NCBI GenBank assembly: GCA_951799405.1
Contig: OX637332.1
Span: 32,092,832 to 32,156,831, forward strand
Length of the DNA: 64,000 nt
Origin: Agapetus fuscipes
Lineage: Eukaryota > Arthropoda > Insecta > Trichoptera > Glossosomatidae
Direction: 5' to 3'
Below the pieces are notes generated by a model. The model was not told the origin of the DNA. It ran no database searches and saw only the letters and a list, made by a program, of their open reading frames with translations. The translations under genes were made by a program, and so were the position numbers. Of this stretch, positions 1-12,100 are shown piece after piece. Position 1 is the first letter of the stretch. Every line of letters starts with the position of its first letter.

Positions 1-1040
1 TTTTTTTTTTTTCAAAACCATATGCCATTTTTTTGTGCCATTTGTGAAATAAAAAATATGGAAAAAAATTCAGATTTTTCAAAAAAATCCTTCTTCCCGC
101 ACACTGACTTCAAAGTTTAATATGTTTTTGTTGAAAATTTGTAACATAGCTCCAGCTCAATATTGAGCTGAATAAAGTTAGTCAAGGTGTAAAAAATAAA
201 TAAAAAAGTACTACAAGCATTCATTCGTACATTCCAAAGTACAAGACAAGTTCACACAAGAAGAAAAAAGTACAGGTTTAATAAAAAAAATAAAAACATT
301 TTGATTGAAAATTGCCTTTTCTTTTCATTTTTGGCATTATGCTCCTTAGTTCTAATTAGGCTTTTATAGCCACAAATCTAAATTTTTGGTACATTGGCTC
401 AAAGTAGCTTTTCTTGTTATTTTCACTGCTCTTTCAACTGCCTAAGTATAGCATGGGAGCAGGGGCGTGCATCCCATACGGGCACATGAGTCTTATGGGT
501 ATAGGCAATATATGGTAAAAAAAACATTTAATCTTCATATTCAGATTTAAAATTCAAAATTTAAATTCGATTGGAGCCCTCGTTAGCACTTCAGTCCATA
601 GCAAATGAGTTATTTTAAAGTAATGGGAGAAACTATGTATTCGGAAATTTATTACTACCTTACATGGGATCTCTAAAAAATGCATGTCACTGTCATCACT
701 AGATTGAACTTTCTCATCGGATATTTTTTTTCTAAAAGAGGCTCATTAATATTTTCCTGATATCTTATTAGATCAACTTAAGTTGCAGCATTGAAATATA
801 TTTCAGGCCTCTTAAAAAGTCATTGTGTGAGTGATTTGATATTTTGCGTGCCTTTAAGCTACGTCATGTTGTGAATTCTTTAATGAGTTTGTTTTTGCCG
901 ATAATCATCGCTAATAACATACTTTCCGAATGCCTAAAAGAGCTATTTTTTCCAAAGACTGAATTTTTTACTTTTTTAATATCTAGCAAATATTTCGAGG
1001 CCAAAATGATGAAACAAATATGATATGAGTCATCTTTACA
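1..1040. other. AT-rich intronic sequence without a gene
   Basis: Homopolymer A and T runs and no coding pattern on either strand. It lies upstream of the first ferlin exon I can see, so it is probably intron of that gene. I recognise no repeat family in it. Confidence 0.4.
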
Positions 1041-1063
1041 TGAACAATTATTTTTATAAGAAC

Positions 1064-1760
1064 CTATGATGCATAATTCACTTTTATCACAAAATCAGCT
1101 AGAGCTGTCAAAGTTTCCGACGGTGATTCCGTTGCTACATACAGACGTAGTATTTGGTTGGCTTGTGTAAGCCAAATAACGTGTAAAATCTGGCCTGGAA
1201 ATCTATTTGTCAGATCTTTAGGAAAATCGTTTGTTGTTACTGCTGACATAATGTCATGCAAATACGGTTGGTCTGTTCTCAATTTTTGGGTAATTTTTGT
1301 AAACGTTTGTACTTCAATTCTATGAATTATTTTAAAAGGCAATTTCTCGCAAGTTTCAGGAGCTTTTCTTAGTGGTCCAATGTAAGACTTAGGTCCGGAA
1401 GTACACCCATCTATATAAAGAAAAAAATGTCTCAATGATAGTTCATTCATATGTTGTTGTTTACAAATTATCCATTGCAGTGGTCTTTAAGTCTTTTTTA
1501 AGCAGTCTGATGATTTCACCATTCTTTCCGGTGTTAACATTTGGTCCATCACAATCGATTGCCATCAGGGTACGTTGAGAAATATTTCATCTGAAAAATG
1601 TTTCGCTGAGCCCATCTTAGGTACTAGGTATCCCCCGTTAATAGACCCCGTCTCTTTAATTAGCATAATGTGCTCTTAAAATCTATTTTTTTGTAGCATT
1701 CACCTTTTTTTCAGGAATATTTAATGTTTCTTTCTTACATTCCAGTACAATGCTGATAAT
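1064..1760 (-). pseudogene. Remnant of a transposon-borne protein of unknown class
   Basis: The minus strand reads ...MNELSLRHFF..DGCTSGP..IGPLRKAPETCEKLPF..., then LRTDQPYLHDI and IWLTQANQILRLYV. The 5' side of the strand (about 1500-1570) carries the related motif CDGPNVNTGKNGEIIRLL in a broken frame. I know this set of motifs (cysteine-aspartate-glycine, a histidine-containing NELPLRH block, and a WLTTANRILRLY block) from an abundant arthropod protein family that behaves like a mobile-element ORF. I cannot name its superfamily. The frame is interrupted near 1450-1570, and no terminal repeats were found, so this is a decayed fragment. The longest open piece is 128 codons (1064-1450). Confidence 0.5.
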
Positions 1761-1895
1761 TTATGAAAAACCTCTTTCATCAATGTATGACTTTCCTTAC
1801 AAAGTTTTCTCCCTCTGTCTTGTGTGTCTTATTAAATATAGGGGCATCAGCCTTAATATCAAACGAAACCTATTATGCAATTGCAGTTGTCGTAC

Positions 1896-2213
1896 GGTCG
1901 ATAGCTCAGGTGGTAGAGTGCTTGCATTCCATGCCGAAAGCTCGGGTTCGAATCCCACCGAGGGTGTCAGAAATGATTTCCCGTTTCGGTGTTTATTTCA
2001 AACCCCAAAATAAAATACTGGCAAGGTTTACTCAGCCTTCACAAGAAATGAGCACCAGCACTCTCGGGAGCTGGGAAACCTCCACTTCAACTGAAGTGGT
2101 TGACGTAAGACCGGCCCCCTTATCTGTAAAAATAAATAGGTTCAACTCGCCACATGCGACCCCTTAAGAAGTTACACTATATGTGTAGCTTAGTTGCGTT
2201 TTTTTTTTGCGCC
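1896..2213 (+). repeat. tRNA-headed SINE, family A, copy 1
   Basis: The first 75 bases look like a tRNA gene with intact internal pol III promoter boxes: an A box around TAGCTCAGGTGGTAGAGTG and a B box GGTTCGAATCC. A non-tRNA body follows and ends in a T-rich stretch. The same head and body recur at 12960, so this is a SINE and not a tRNA gene. The body contains the palindrome CACTTCAACTGAAGTG. Confidence 0.8.
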
Positions 2214-2931
2214 CTGTTTGACACTCCATACCTGTAACGTTTCCTCAATACTGTAGGGAGGTCAAAAAGTGAACTTTTTTTTTCTTCTTCCTTATATGCG
2301 ATTGTACACTCATCTGAAGAACTGAACGTTTCAGATATAATGAATTAAGCAAATATAATTAATAGCAAAAAATATTTTTTAAATATTTTTTAACAGCGTC
2401 AAACATGAGCTTAAAATTACTTTTTACATAACATTCGATGGCGTTGTGCGGGAAGATCCTCTCAATTTTACTTAAGTTTCATTTTGAATAAGTAAATTTG
2501 ATCTTAAAAGGCACCTTTTCTTCGCTATTGTGTTCGATAAAACGAAAAAAGTCATTTCACTCCACTCTACTGCTCACATCACAACTCAATGGTCCTTCTT
2601 AGGACCACTCTTACGTTTCCTCAAAAGTTATTTGTTTTTCTCCTGCTCACAGCAAAAGGTTCTTGTTAGGGTCAATCAGAACTTACTCAAAAGTTACAGG
2701 TTTTCTTCCTAATTGTCAACTTCCATATTTCTTTTCTTTCCCCCACTTCAAGCATCAAGCATCCTGCTCGCCTCACAAGCACGGCGGCTTGAACACAATA
2801 CTGCCTCCAAAGTGCTTTCAAATAGCTAAAAGCACAGCCCTAATCTGGGGCTTAAATTGATTTCTCAGGAAACGGTGTCTTTTATTCTGAAGGTAAAGTC
2901 TGCTGACATGACATTACTCTTGTCTCTCCAG
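2214..2931. other. Intronic sequence upstream of ferlin exon 1
   Basis: No gene recognised. The stretch ends in the pyrimidine-rich acceptor TTGTCTCTCCAG at 2920-2931 that feeds the first visible ferlin exon. Confidence 0.5.
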
Positions 2932-3121
2932 GCCCATCCCCAACATGCACACAGAGAGCCAGGTGCACCTGCGTGCGCAGGACTTCCAGGTGTGCGTGAC
3001 GGTGTTGGAGGCGCGCCAGCTGGCGGGGGTCAACATGGACCCCGTGGTCAGCGTGCAGGTGGGGGAGCAGAGGAGGTACACCAGCGTCAAGGAGAGCACC
3101 AACTGCCCATACTACAACGAG
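2932..3121 (+). CDS. OTOF: Ferlin exon 1 of window: start of C2B
   Basis: 190 bp. Acceptor CTCTCCAG, donor GAG|GTGAGC. One base completes a codon begun in an upstream exon, then 63 codons follow. They contain [26 protein letters not shown] and [14 protein letters not shown], the first strands of C2B. The top loop lacks the usual first aspartate, as in otoferlin C2B. GC content is very high compared with the flanks. Because the codon phase is open at the left, the ATG at 2945 is an internal methionine. Confidence 0.93.
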
Positions 3122-6100
3122 GTGAGCACAGCGAGTCCCCACATACACCCTGTACATTATTATGACAAAATATTTGAATTGATCATTCAATTAACTACAA
3201 GCCTCTGAAAGCCACAAAACTATAAAAGTAATAGAAAATAGATATTTGTACTTGTTTTCATTTGAGGTTGAATTTTAATTTGTAAGTACATCTTCAGCAT
3301 TTGTGAGCTCTAACTTACACGTGTTGGTTTGTTAGAATTTGATATTGATAGCACCCGCACTCAGACTGAAATTTTAAGTAAAGTAATATTTAGTAAAAGT
3401 AATTATAATTTCTGAAAAAGTATTTTTAAAAATGCCCCCCAAATTTTTTATAGACCTCTTTTTGTTTTATTGAAATGTATGAATATGTTAAGAAAATATA
3501 GACATCTAGCGGAAAAACTGGAAAGTTTTTTTTATATTTCATATTTACGATATTTTCTTTTATTTGATGCAAATTAAAAAAAAACAAAATAAAATGGATT
3601 TAAATCTGTAATCTAAGTTGCAAAGCTATGATACATTATTCATATTAATAAATGCATTCCCACAAGCAGACACGTATAAGTTCGCTCTTACACATCGCAC
3701 GTTTAATAATAAAGAGCAATAACTCAAAAAATAAGAATGTTGGGAAATCACGTTTGAAGTTCAGACAACCACTACAACTTGTATGGGATGAAAAAGGCGA
3801 CCGATGTTTTATCTCGGTCATATTCGTCCAAATTGAACGGCTGTCGCATTCTACCTATTCTTCTCAAACTGTTTTTGCGTTTTATTACAAAATCTCGATT
3901 TTCTCAATTTTTGAGTTTTTTCTCTTTATTATTAAACGTGCAACATACTGCATGTGCACTAACAACATTAAAACCATATCTCAAATGAACATAAGCCCTG
4001 CAACTCTTGCCGACTTTTCCTGAAACAGAGGTGAAATTTGCGAAGTGAACCATTTTTTACAGGAGTGGAAGGTCAGTCGCATTCTAAACTATGACTTATG
4101 AGTTATGAGTCAAGGAAATTATTTAGTTTAGTTCTATATAATATGAGTTGCAAAGATACATTACATTTGAGATTCATAAAATGCATTTCCACAAGCAGAC
4201 ATTGATGAGTTCTCGCTTACACATACTGCATGTGGACTTACAACATAAAAACCCAATCTCAAATGAACAGGTGCCCCGCAACTCTTGACGACTTTGCCTG
4301 AAACAGAGGACTTTAATCTCAGTTGCAAGGAAATATAAAGATTCAAAGCTCATGTACAATTCATGCCCACAAACAAACTTTTCACTGTAACTTTTGTCAA
4401 CCTTCCCTGGGACAGGGGTGAAATTGGCAAAGTGCAACATTTTTTAACAGTTTGGTTGGTCAGTCTCATATCAACCTATAAATCAAGGACTATGATGGAG
4501 CAAATTAAAACCTGTTCCGTTTTTTACTTTCTTGCTATAGCTGAAGGCTATAAAGAAAGTTTTGATTTTTTTTTCGAGGTTTTCACGGAAATGAGTTGTC
4601 CTGGTGCAGGACATGCCAAAAAACACTATCTTTCAAAAACGTCCGTCTGTATGTGTCTGTGTGTGTCCCTTTCCAAAGTATTAGACGTAGAGATACCAAA
4701 TTATGGCTACATTAACTTTTTTGGACATCTATTAAGTATGAATAACACAGTATTACACCAACTTGAAAATTCAAGATGGCTGCCAAACAAAATAAACATA
4801 AAAATGAACTTTTCTCAAAAACGGCTACAAGAATTTTTCTTAAATTATCAGAATTGCCACAAATTATTTATTAATTTAATAAATTAGTTACGGCAATACT
4901 CTTACTAATCTGTTTCTATGGGTTGCCATATAAAAAAAACAAGCGATTGTGATTTTCTCAAAAGTTAAAGGGTTAACAAAACTTAAATATTCTACAATAT
5001 TGTAAACAACATAAATTTCTACAAAATTAAAAAAAAAATTTTTTGAAACAAGTATTATAAAGCACCGTTTACACGGCCTCAAATTTTAAAACGAAAATAT
5101 AACAAAAACCCTTAAAAATGCATGATATTTAAATTTGTTTTAGACTTGATAGAAAAAAACAACTTTATCACTTTAATACATACTCAAAGATTTTTAACTT
5201 TTTTGAAAATTATAGATGGCTTCCGAAGAGCTGAAAATTTAAAATGCGATTTTCTCAATAACGGCTCCGACGATTTTTCTTAATTTTTTTGTGAATCCAT
5301 TTATAAAATATTACTATCTAAAAATTATAATCATTTCTTCATCATAATCTCGGCTTAGGGAGTTGCCATATAAAAGAAAAATATAAAAGAAAAATTCTCG
5401 GCAGTTAGAGGGTTAGAAAAAAGATAATGTACTACAAATGTAAAAATAATAATGATAACGTATATATAACTATCATTTTTTTTTTCCAAAAAGTGAATCA
5501 AAAGTATAGCCACCATACAAAGTGAAAAAAATTCCATACAAAATGTTTTCGTAATTTTCTTGGTAGTGAAAGGGTTAAAATTAGAATAAAGGCTGTGATT
5601 CTTAAAATTTAATAAATACCAATAAAAATCAGTAGTTACTTTTTCAAAATATAACAAAAAAGTTTACCAACATTACAAAGTCCTAGTTTGCATACAAAAG
5701 GGTTCAATGACTATCTATAATAATCTAGAATCTAAGTTGCAATGAAATATAAACATTCAAAAGTCATATCAAATGCATGCCCACAAACAGGCACGTGTGA
5801 GTTCGCGCTTACGAATGCTGAATGTGTACTTACAAATTAAAACCAAATCTTAAATGAACATAAAACCTGCATCTCTTGCCGACCTTCCATGAAACAGGGG
5901 TGACATTTACAAAGTAAATTATATTCAACACTTTGGGAGGACTGTGGAGTGCGAGGAAATTGAGATAAGACTGAATGAAACAAGAGTGGAGGTCGTGAAA
6001 GAATTTGATTATTTGGGAAGCAAGTTTGAGTCGAATGCGAAATTGACGAAAGAATTGGAAAAGCGCGCTAGTATAGAAAGAAGTGTAATGGGAACGATTG

Positions 6101-9100
6101 GAATAATTGCAAGAAATAGGAAACTTACGAAGAATATGAGATCGGCGGTCCAAAATGGCATATTGGTTCAGACATTGATGTATGGAAGTGAGGCGTGGAC
6201 AGTTAATGAATGTGAGCTGAGTTAAGTATGTACGGTTGAAATGGCTTACCTGAGAGCAATGGCTGAAAGACATTGAGTGATAGAGTACGTAATGATTGGG
6301 TGATGAACGAGTGTGGTATAAAAGAGAAAATGAGAATGAAAGTACATAAAAGTACGATGAGATGGTGTGAGGGTTTTTCCTCTGTCCTGCTGATTGACAC
6401 AATTAATGATATAACAGCCACTTTAATATGTTTACTTTTATTTCTTTCACAATGTATACACAATAAACCACAGCACAATAATATTAATTATTCTTAATTA
6501 CACATGCTTGTGGCTCTCACGCCAGGCAAGCTTCCCCTCCTTTTCTGCATTCTTTTGTTTTCCTTTTCATTCAAATTCAAATCTCATGTTCCATTTTACC
6601 TAACAAACAAATCCATCTCGTTACAATACACCTCCTTCCTCTCATAAAAAAAAAAACATTCCCAATTTTTTTTTTTTTTTTTTACAATGAGTAAATAATG
6701 TATCATTATGCTCAGCCGGCGCCACATATTTTGTTTTATTTTAAGGATAAATTTCAAAAATATGAAAATAAAAAAAAAACCTGTTTCTGATACATTATTC
6801 AGTCATTAATACCTTTTTTAACAATACCAATTATTTTCATACTAAAATTTATATATATTTTTTTTTTAACACAAATTTCATATTCAATATTATAAACAAA
6901 TATTTGTTTTTTTTTTAAATACTTAATTCAACAATTCAAAATAATCAAATAACAATACATAATAAACATTCACCAGTTAATTAATCAATTCATTAAAATA
7001 ACTTTTTTTTTAAATACTTATCACATCTTTCCCAATATTTAAATTTATTTCAAATTTATTTTTCATTAATAAATTTATCAGTCCATCAATTTTTTTTAAA
7101 AAAACTTTACCTTCATATGTAATACTTTGTTTAATTAATGTTTCATACCTTCATTCATGCAATATTTCATAATTCATTCTTTCACTGATCACTTTTATAT
7201 CAACTTTCACTGTATCATTCATCACCTCAAATTTTTCATACACATGAAAATATGTTTTTTTTTTTTTTTTTTGTTAATCTAATTTGATTATGTCCTTGAT
7301 GTGATATTTATTTATAACATTTGTGTCTATATCTTTTAATACATAGACTATCTTGCTAACTTTCTTTTCTATTCTGGCTTTGACAAATTTTGGAGCCAAC
7401 TTTGTACAGAAGTATTTCCCTGCATTTGATTGTATGAAATTTTTACGCCATACAATATCCCCTTGATCATAGACACGATTTGATCTACCTTTATTATAAT
7501 AATTTGCATTTTTATTATATGCATCCCATAAATTTTCTGTTACAATTTTGTATAATGTGTTTAATTCCTTCATTTTATCTTTATGCATATCTCTATTTTT
7601 ATCTAAATCTTCCTTTGATTCTATTTCATCATTTACTATTTCACCATGAATTTCACCATTTAGTACAATCTCCCTACCTCTTGCTAATACATTAGGTGTG
7701 TATCCTGTTGCTAAATTGACTGTATTATGTTATGTTTCGATTGAAAGGTATCTTCAGGATACTTACATCCGGCTAGCTCTCATCAGCATCACTCTCAGGG
7801 CGTGGGGTTCTTTCTTTGGTATTGCTTACTTTTATCTTGGGAAGGGTTTTATAATGAAAAGATAAAGTTAACATGAACAAATAAGGGTTTATTACTGTAC
7901 TAATATGGGGGGGGGAAAGGGGAAATAAGGGATTGGCCAGACCTACAGGTTGTCACTAGAACACTCCCTATTCCGTCGGCTGGAGTTCTAAACGGAAGGC
8001 CTGGGGCAGCGCCCCAGGCTAGCGGCGGTTCACAAGGCGGGCGCCTCCACACGTGGGAGCCCCTGGGTGGGCGCTCCTATGCCTCTGGTCCACAAGGCGG
8101 GTGCCTTGCTGGCAGGAAATCCAAGTAGATGGGGGGGGAGCTCCATTGTAGTGCCCCCTCTTGCACCGCTTGGTGCTTGGTCGCTAACGTCTTAATCGCT
8201 TGGCATCTTGCCGGGAACTAACGATGAACTCACGAGCGTGGGCCGATTGATTCGCACGGCGCAGTTCGGCCGTTTCCGTGACCGTTCGGCCCACAAACAC
8301 ACACTGCACACTTCGGGATTGTTTTTTTTATAATATGTTATTTTAAAATAACATAACAATTATTTATTATGCTTTGTACTGAATCTAAAAAAGTATCCCA
8401 TTTTCTTTGTTCATTTTCAACAAAAATAGCTAATGTGTATCCTATTGTTCTATTATATGTATGTCTCTACATTATTGCACATGGGAGTATATAAAGTTGT
8501 ATAAAATATTTTCTGTACTCCATATGAGTACATAAAATCTTTAAATGCATTAGACTTTAAATTCTTTCCATTATCTGTTATTATCGTTTGCGGTACTCCT
8601 TCTGTTAAAAATATTTTATTTTCTATTAATTTTACTATTTCTTCTGTAGTAGCTCTTCTTAAAGGAAATAACCAACAATATTTGGTAAAAACATCTATTA
8701 TTGATAATATATGTATATAGCCCGTACTTGATTTTGGTAATGGTCCTATCAAATCAATACTCAGCATTTTTAACGGTCTATCCACTCTTTTTCTATTTTC
8801 CATTTTTCCTGCTGGAGGTAAATTATTCGGCTTATACATTTTACATTTTTGACATTTATTTATAAAACTTTTTATATCTGCATACATATTTTTCCAATAG
8901 TAACATCTTGATATGTATTTATAAGTTTTAAAAATACCTACATGTCCATTATCATGATGATTCTTTATTATAGTTAATCTATTGTCTATAATAGGTATCT
9001 CTTTCCAATTATATTCCTCTGTATTTTTAATTTCAGATGTTGTCAGTAAAGTTGCATATTTTTCTGACAATCCATGAATTATTATGTCCATAAGTTCCTT

Positions 9101-12100
9101 ATCATGCATTCTTTTATTTAATAAATTATTTTTGGATTTGACCTTTAAAATATAAGTTGATGCATTATCATGCCCTTGTACCATATTTAAAATTTCTAAC
9201 TTAAGATTCCTTTGAAAGTCATATTTTTCAAATTGTTGTAAGAATTTGGTTTTAAAAATTTTCCAATCAAATTCACAGTTAATTGCTCTGTACCAAGTTA
9301 ACGGAAAATCTGTTAAAAATATAGGCATACTATAATAATCTATACACTCTACCAAATAATCTAATTTTAATTTGTAGACTTTGGCTAATTCTTCTAACCT
9401 TATTATAAATTCATGTGGTTCACTTTCACCATTAAAAGATATTTTTAATTTGAGAGGATCAAAATTTATGGACTACATTGTGTTACTTTCTAAATCCTTT
9501 TTATTATTTATTTTTTTAGATTTCGTCATTTGCTGTATATTTTCAATTTATGCAATTAAAAAAAATCATTTCATTGAAAAAATTTTTTTTCATACAAATT
9601 AAATATAACACCATCTATATATATTTATCTAAACTGATTTGAAACAAACTGGTTCATATCCATTCTTCATTCTCCCGCGACGTTCGATTTTTAAATGTTC
9701 ATTTCTTCTGAACGTAGGTAGGTAATTTGAATTCTCTTGCCTTCAATATTTTCAAAACCGCTTTTTAAATCTTGCAATTTCTTGTTTTAAATTGTAAAAG
9801 TTGATGCCTTCAATAGCTTTTAAACGTGTTGATGCTTTCACAACCATAAATCTGTCCAATTTTAATTATTTCATATATTGTATTGTTTTCAATGTCATTT
9901 GTTGAAATCGACTGTCATTTGTTTTTGTTTGTGAAAAATTTTCTTCATAGGAATTTCATTTACAGATTTTTTCTTTTACGTTGGGCGCCAAAATGTGAGG
10001 GTTTTTCCTCTGTCCTGCTGATTGACACAATTAATGATATAACAGCCACTTTAATATGTTTACTTTTATTTCTTTCACAATGTATACACAATAAACCACA
10101 GCACAATAATATTAATTATTCTTAATTACACATGCTTGTGGCTCTCACGCCAGGCAAGCTTCCCCTCCTTTTCTGCATTCTTTTGTTTTCCTTTTCATTC
10201 AAATTCAAAGATCTATAATCTATAATCTATAATCTAAGTTGCAAGGATATATTCATTCAAAGCTCTCAGATGTATGCCCACAAACAAACACGTGTAGTTC
10301 GCGCTTACAAATGCTGATTATGTACTTACAAATAAAATCCAAACCTCAAATGAACATAAGCCCTGCAACTCTTGCCGACATTCCCTGAAACAGGGGTGAC
10401 ATTGGCAAAGTGAACCATTTTTTACAGTATGGGTGGTCAGCCTCATACCAACCCAAAGATCATGTTCCATTTTACCTAACAAACAAATCCATCTCGTTAC
10501 AATGGTTCGGACATCTTGAAAGAATGGATGATGAACGACTAACGAAGAAAGTGTACAAAGGAAATGTCAGAGGAAAGCGCGGAAGGGGAAGGCCGAGGAA
10601 ATAATGGTTAGACCAAATAGGTGAGATTGCGAAAGAATGTAATTTGCAGAGTGAGAATAAGAGAAGAGTATGTATGAAAAAGGTGATGAACATGGAGGAA
10701 ATGAAAGGGTTTTGTTAGGACAGAAAAAAGTGGAGGTGCATCTGCGGAGGTACCGGCCACCCCTAGTGGAACGGCGGCAGGATACAGTACAGTACAGTAC
10801 AGAGGTCAGCTTCATACCAACCTATAAGTCAAGGATCTTTCTTGTGTAATTGGCGCTTTTTCCAGAGAAGACCAACCTCGCAGAGGGCTCTTGAGGTGTG
10901 ATTCACACAAAACGGCGCTCACCAAATAAATCATCCAAATATATTTAAATTCACTTAAGAATTTATATGGCTATTTCCATATTGTACGAGTATGCAGGTA
11001 CACACCGCGGTGGAATAAAATTGATTTATTATCGATATATTTTATTTTCATTCAAACTGCATAAGCTGGTAGATGATTCTAACTGTACATACGTCATACC
11101 GTGGGTTAATTTATGCAAGAAAGTCGAGTGCAGATTCTGTGCAATTTATTTTTTATTTGCTTTTAGTTTTTTTTTCTTTAAAAAGACTGAAAAATTTAGA
11201 AAATTATTTTACACAAACGGCATTTTTTCTCATGTACTACAAAATAATAATTTTTAACGCAAATAACTATGTGCAATATACACATTGCCAAATGTTAGGA
11301 GGTTGGGCTGCGTAGCAGCCAGGGGCGGAGCCCCTAGTAAAAATAAATAGCTTTTACCGAAAATAATAATAAAACTGTCCAATATTATAATGCTATGAAA
11401 CGTAAAATTAATAAATAAACAATGATTTTTGTTACGCTTGTTTTAGACGCAAAGCTATGTTATGTTTTCGGCCTCCGCTAACAAGTTTAATTTTTGTTTC
11501 AGTATTTCGTCTATGATTTTCACCTACCAGCAATTATGCTGTTTGACAAAATAATCACTTTATCGGTAAGTCAGTTAATATTTTTAGCACAAAAACATGT
11601 TATTTTTTATTCATTCTGTTTTCAAACCTTGTATACCTGCTTAAATTGTAATTAATTAACGCTTTTCAGGAATTTCTTCATCTCTACACGATAAATAAAT
11701 AACGCAATTTGAAAAGTTAATGATAGGATATTGGCAATATTTTAGGCGCGTGGAGATTTGTAGTTGTGTTTAAACGTTGCAAGAGAATTTTAAGTAAATC
11801 AACCCTTTTACGGTTTAGAGCATCTGTCTCTAAAAATTGATAAACTTTGTTATGTCAAGAAAACCTTATTTGAAAACTAAAACTTAGATTTCAGTTCATC
11901 GAGTGAAAGACATTGCATAAAGTCCCCTCAAAAGATTCAAAACGCCTGTCGAAAATAAAAAAATGCGCACTTTTGCGCTAGTATGAACAAACGATTTCGA
12001 TTATCTTTATAGATGTTTCCCACCTGAAAATCTCTCTGTAGTAATCAAGTTAAAGGGCTTTTCATCCTGGAGATGGAAGGTCCTTCCATCTCTGTGCAGT

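Larger units (their letters stand above)
6366..10501 (-). mobile_element. Ty3/gypsy-type LTR retrotransposon, internally deleted
   Basis: LTRs TGTGAGG...CGTTACA at 6366-6625 (260 bp) and 9994-10501 (the same 260 bp plus a 248-bp insertion), flanked by the duplicated target ATGG (6362-6365, 10502-10505) inside a LINE. On the minus strand the 5' LTR is followed by a primer-binding site TGGCGCCCAACG (9980-9992). The 3' LTR is preceded by a purine tract (about 6628-6645). Gag and integrase parts remain; protease, reverse transcriptase and RNase H are missing. A solo LTR of another family sits inside. Confidence 0.88.

Noticed and set aside
1896..1970. tRNA gene (also 12960-13030 and 28593-28690)
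   Set aside because: The pol III boxes are good, but the two first copies share a 240-bp non-tRNA body and the third lies inside a hAT element. These are SINE heads.
3122..3208. Read-through of ferlin exon 1 giving YYDKIFELI, which recalls the FDKI block of C2B
   Set aside because: A consensus donor GAG|GTGAGC ends the exon, and the true FDKI block is found in the micro-exon at 11503 with matching phase and splice sites.
2945..3208. ATG at 2945 as a gene start
   Set aside because: The frame is open upstream to the acceptor at 2931, and homology to C2B continues through it; it is an internal methionine.
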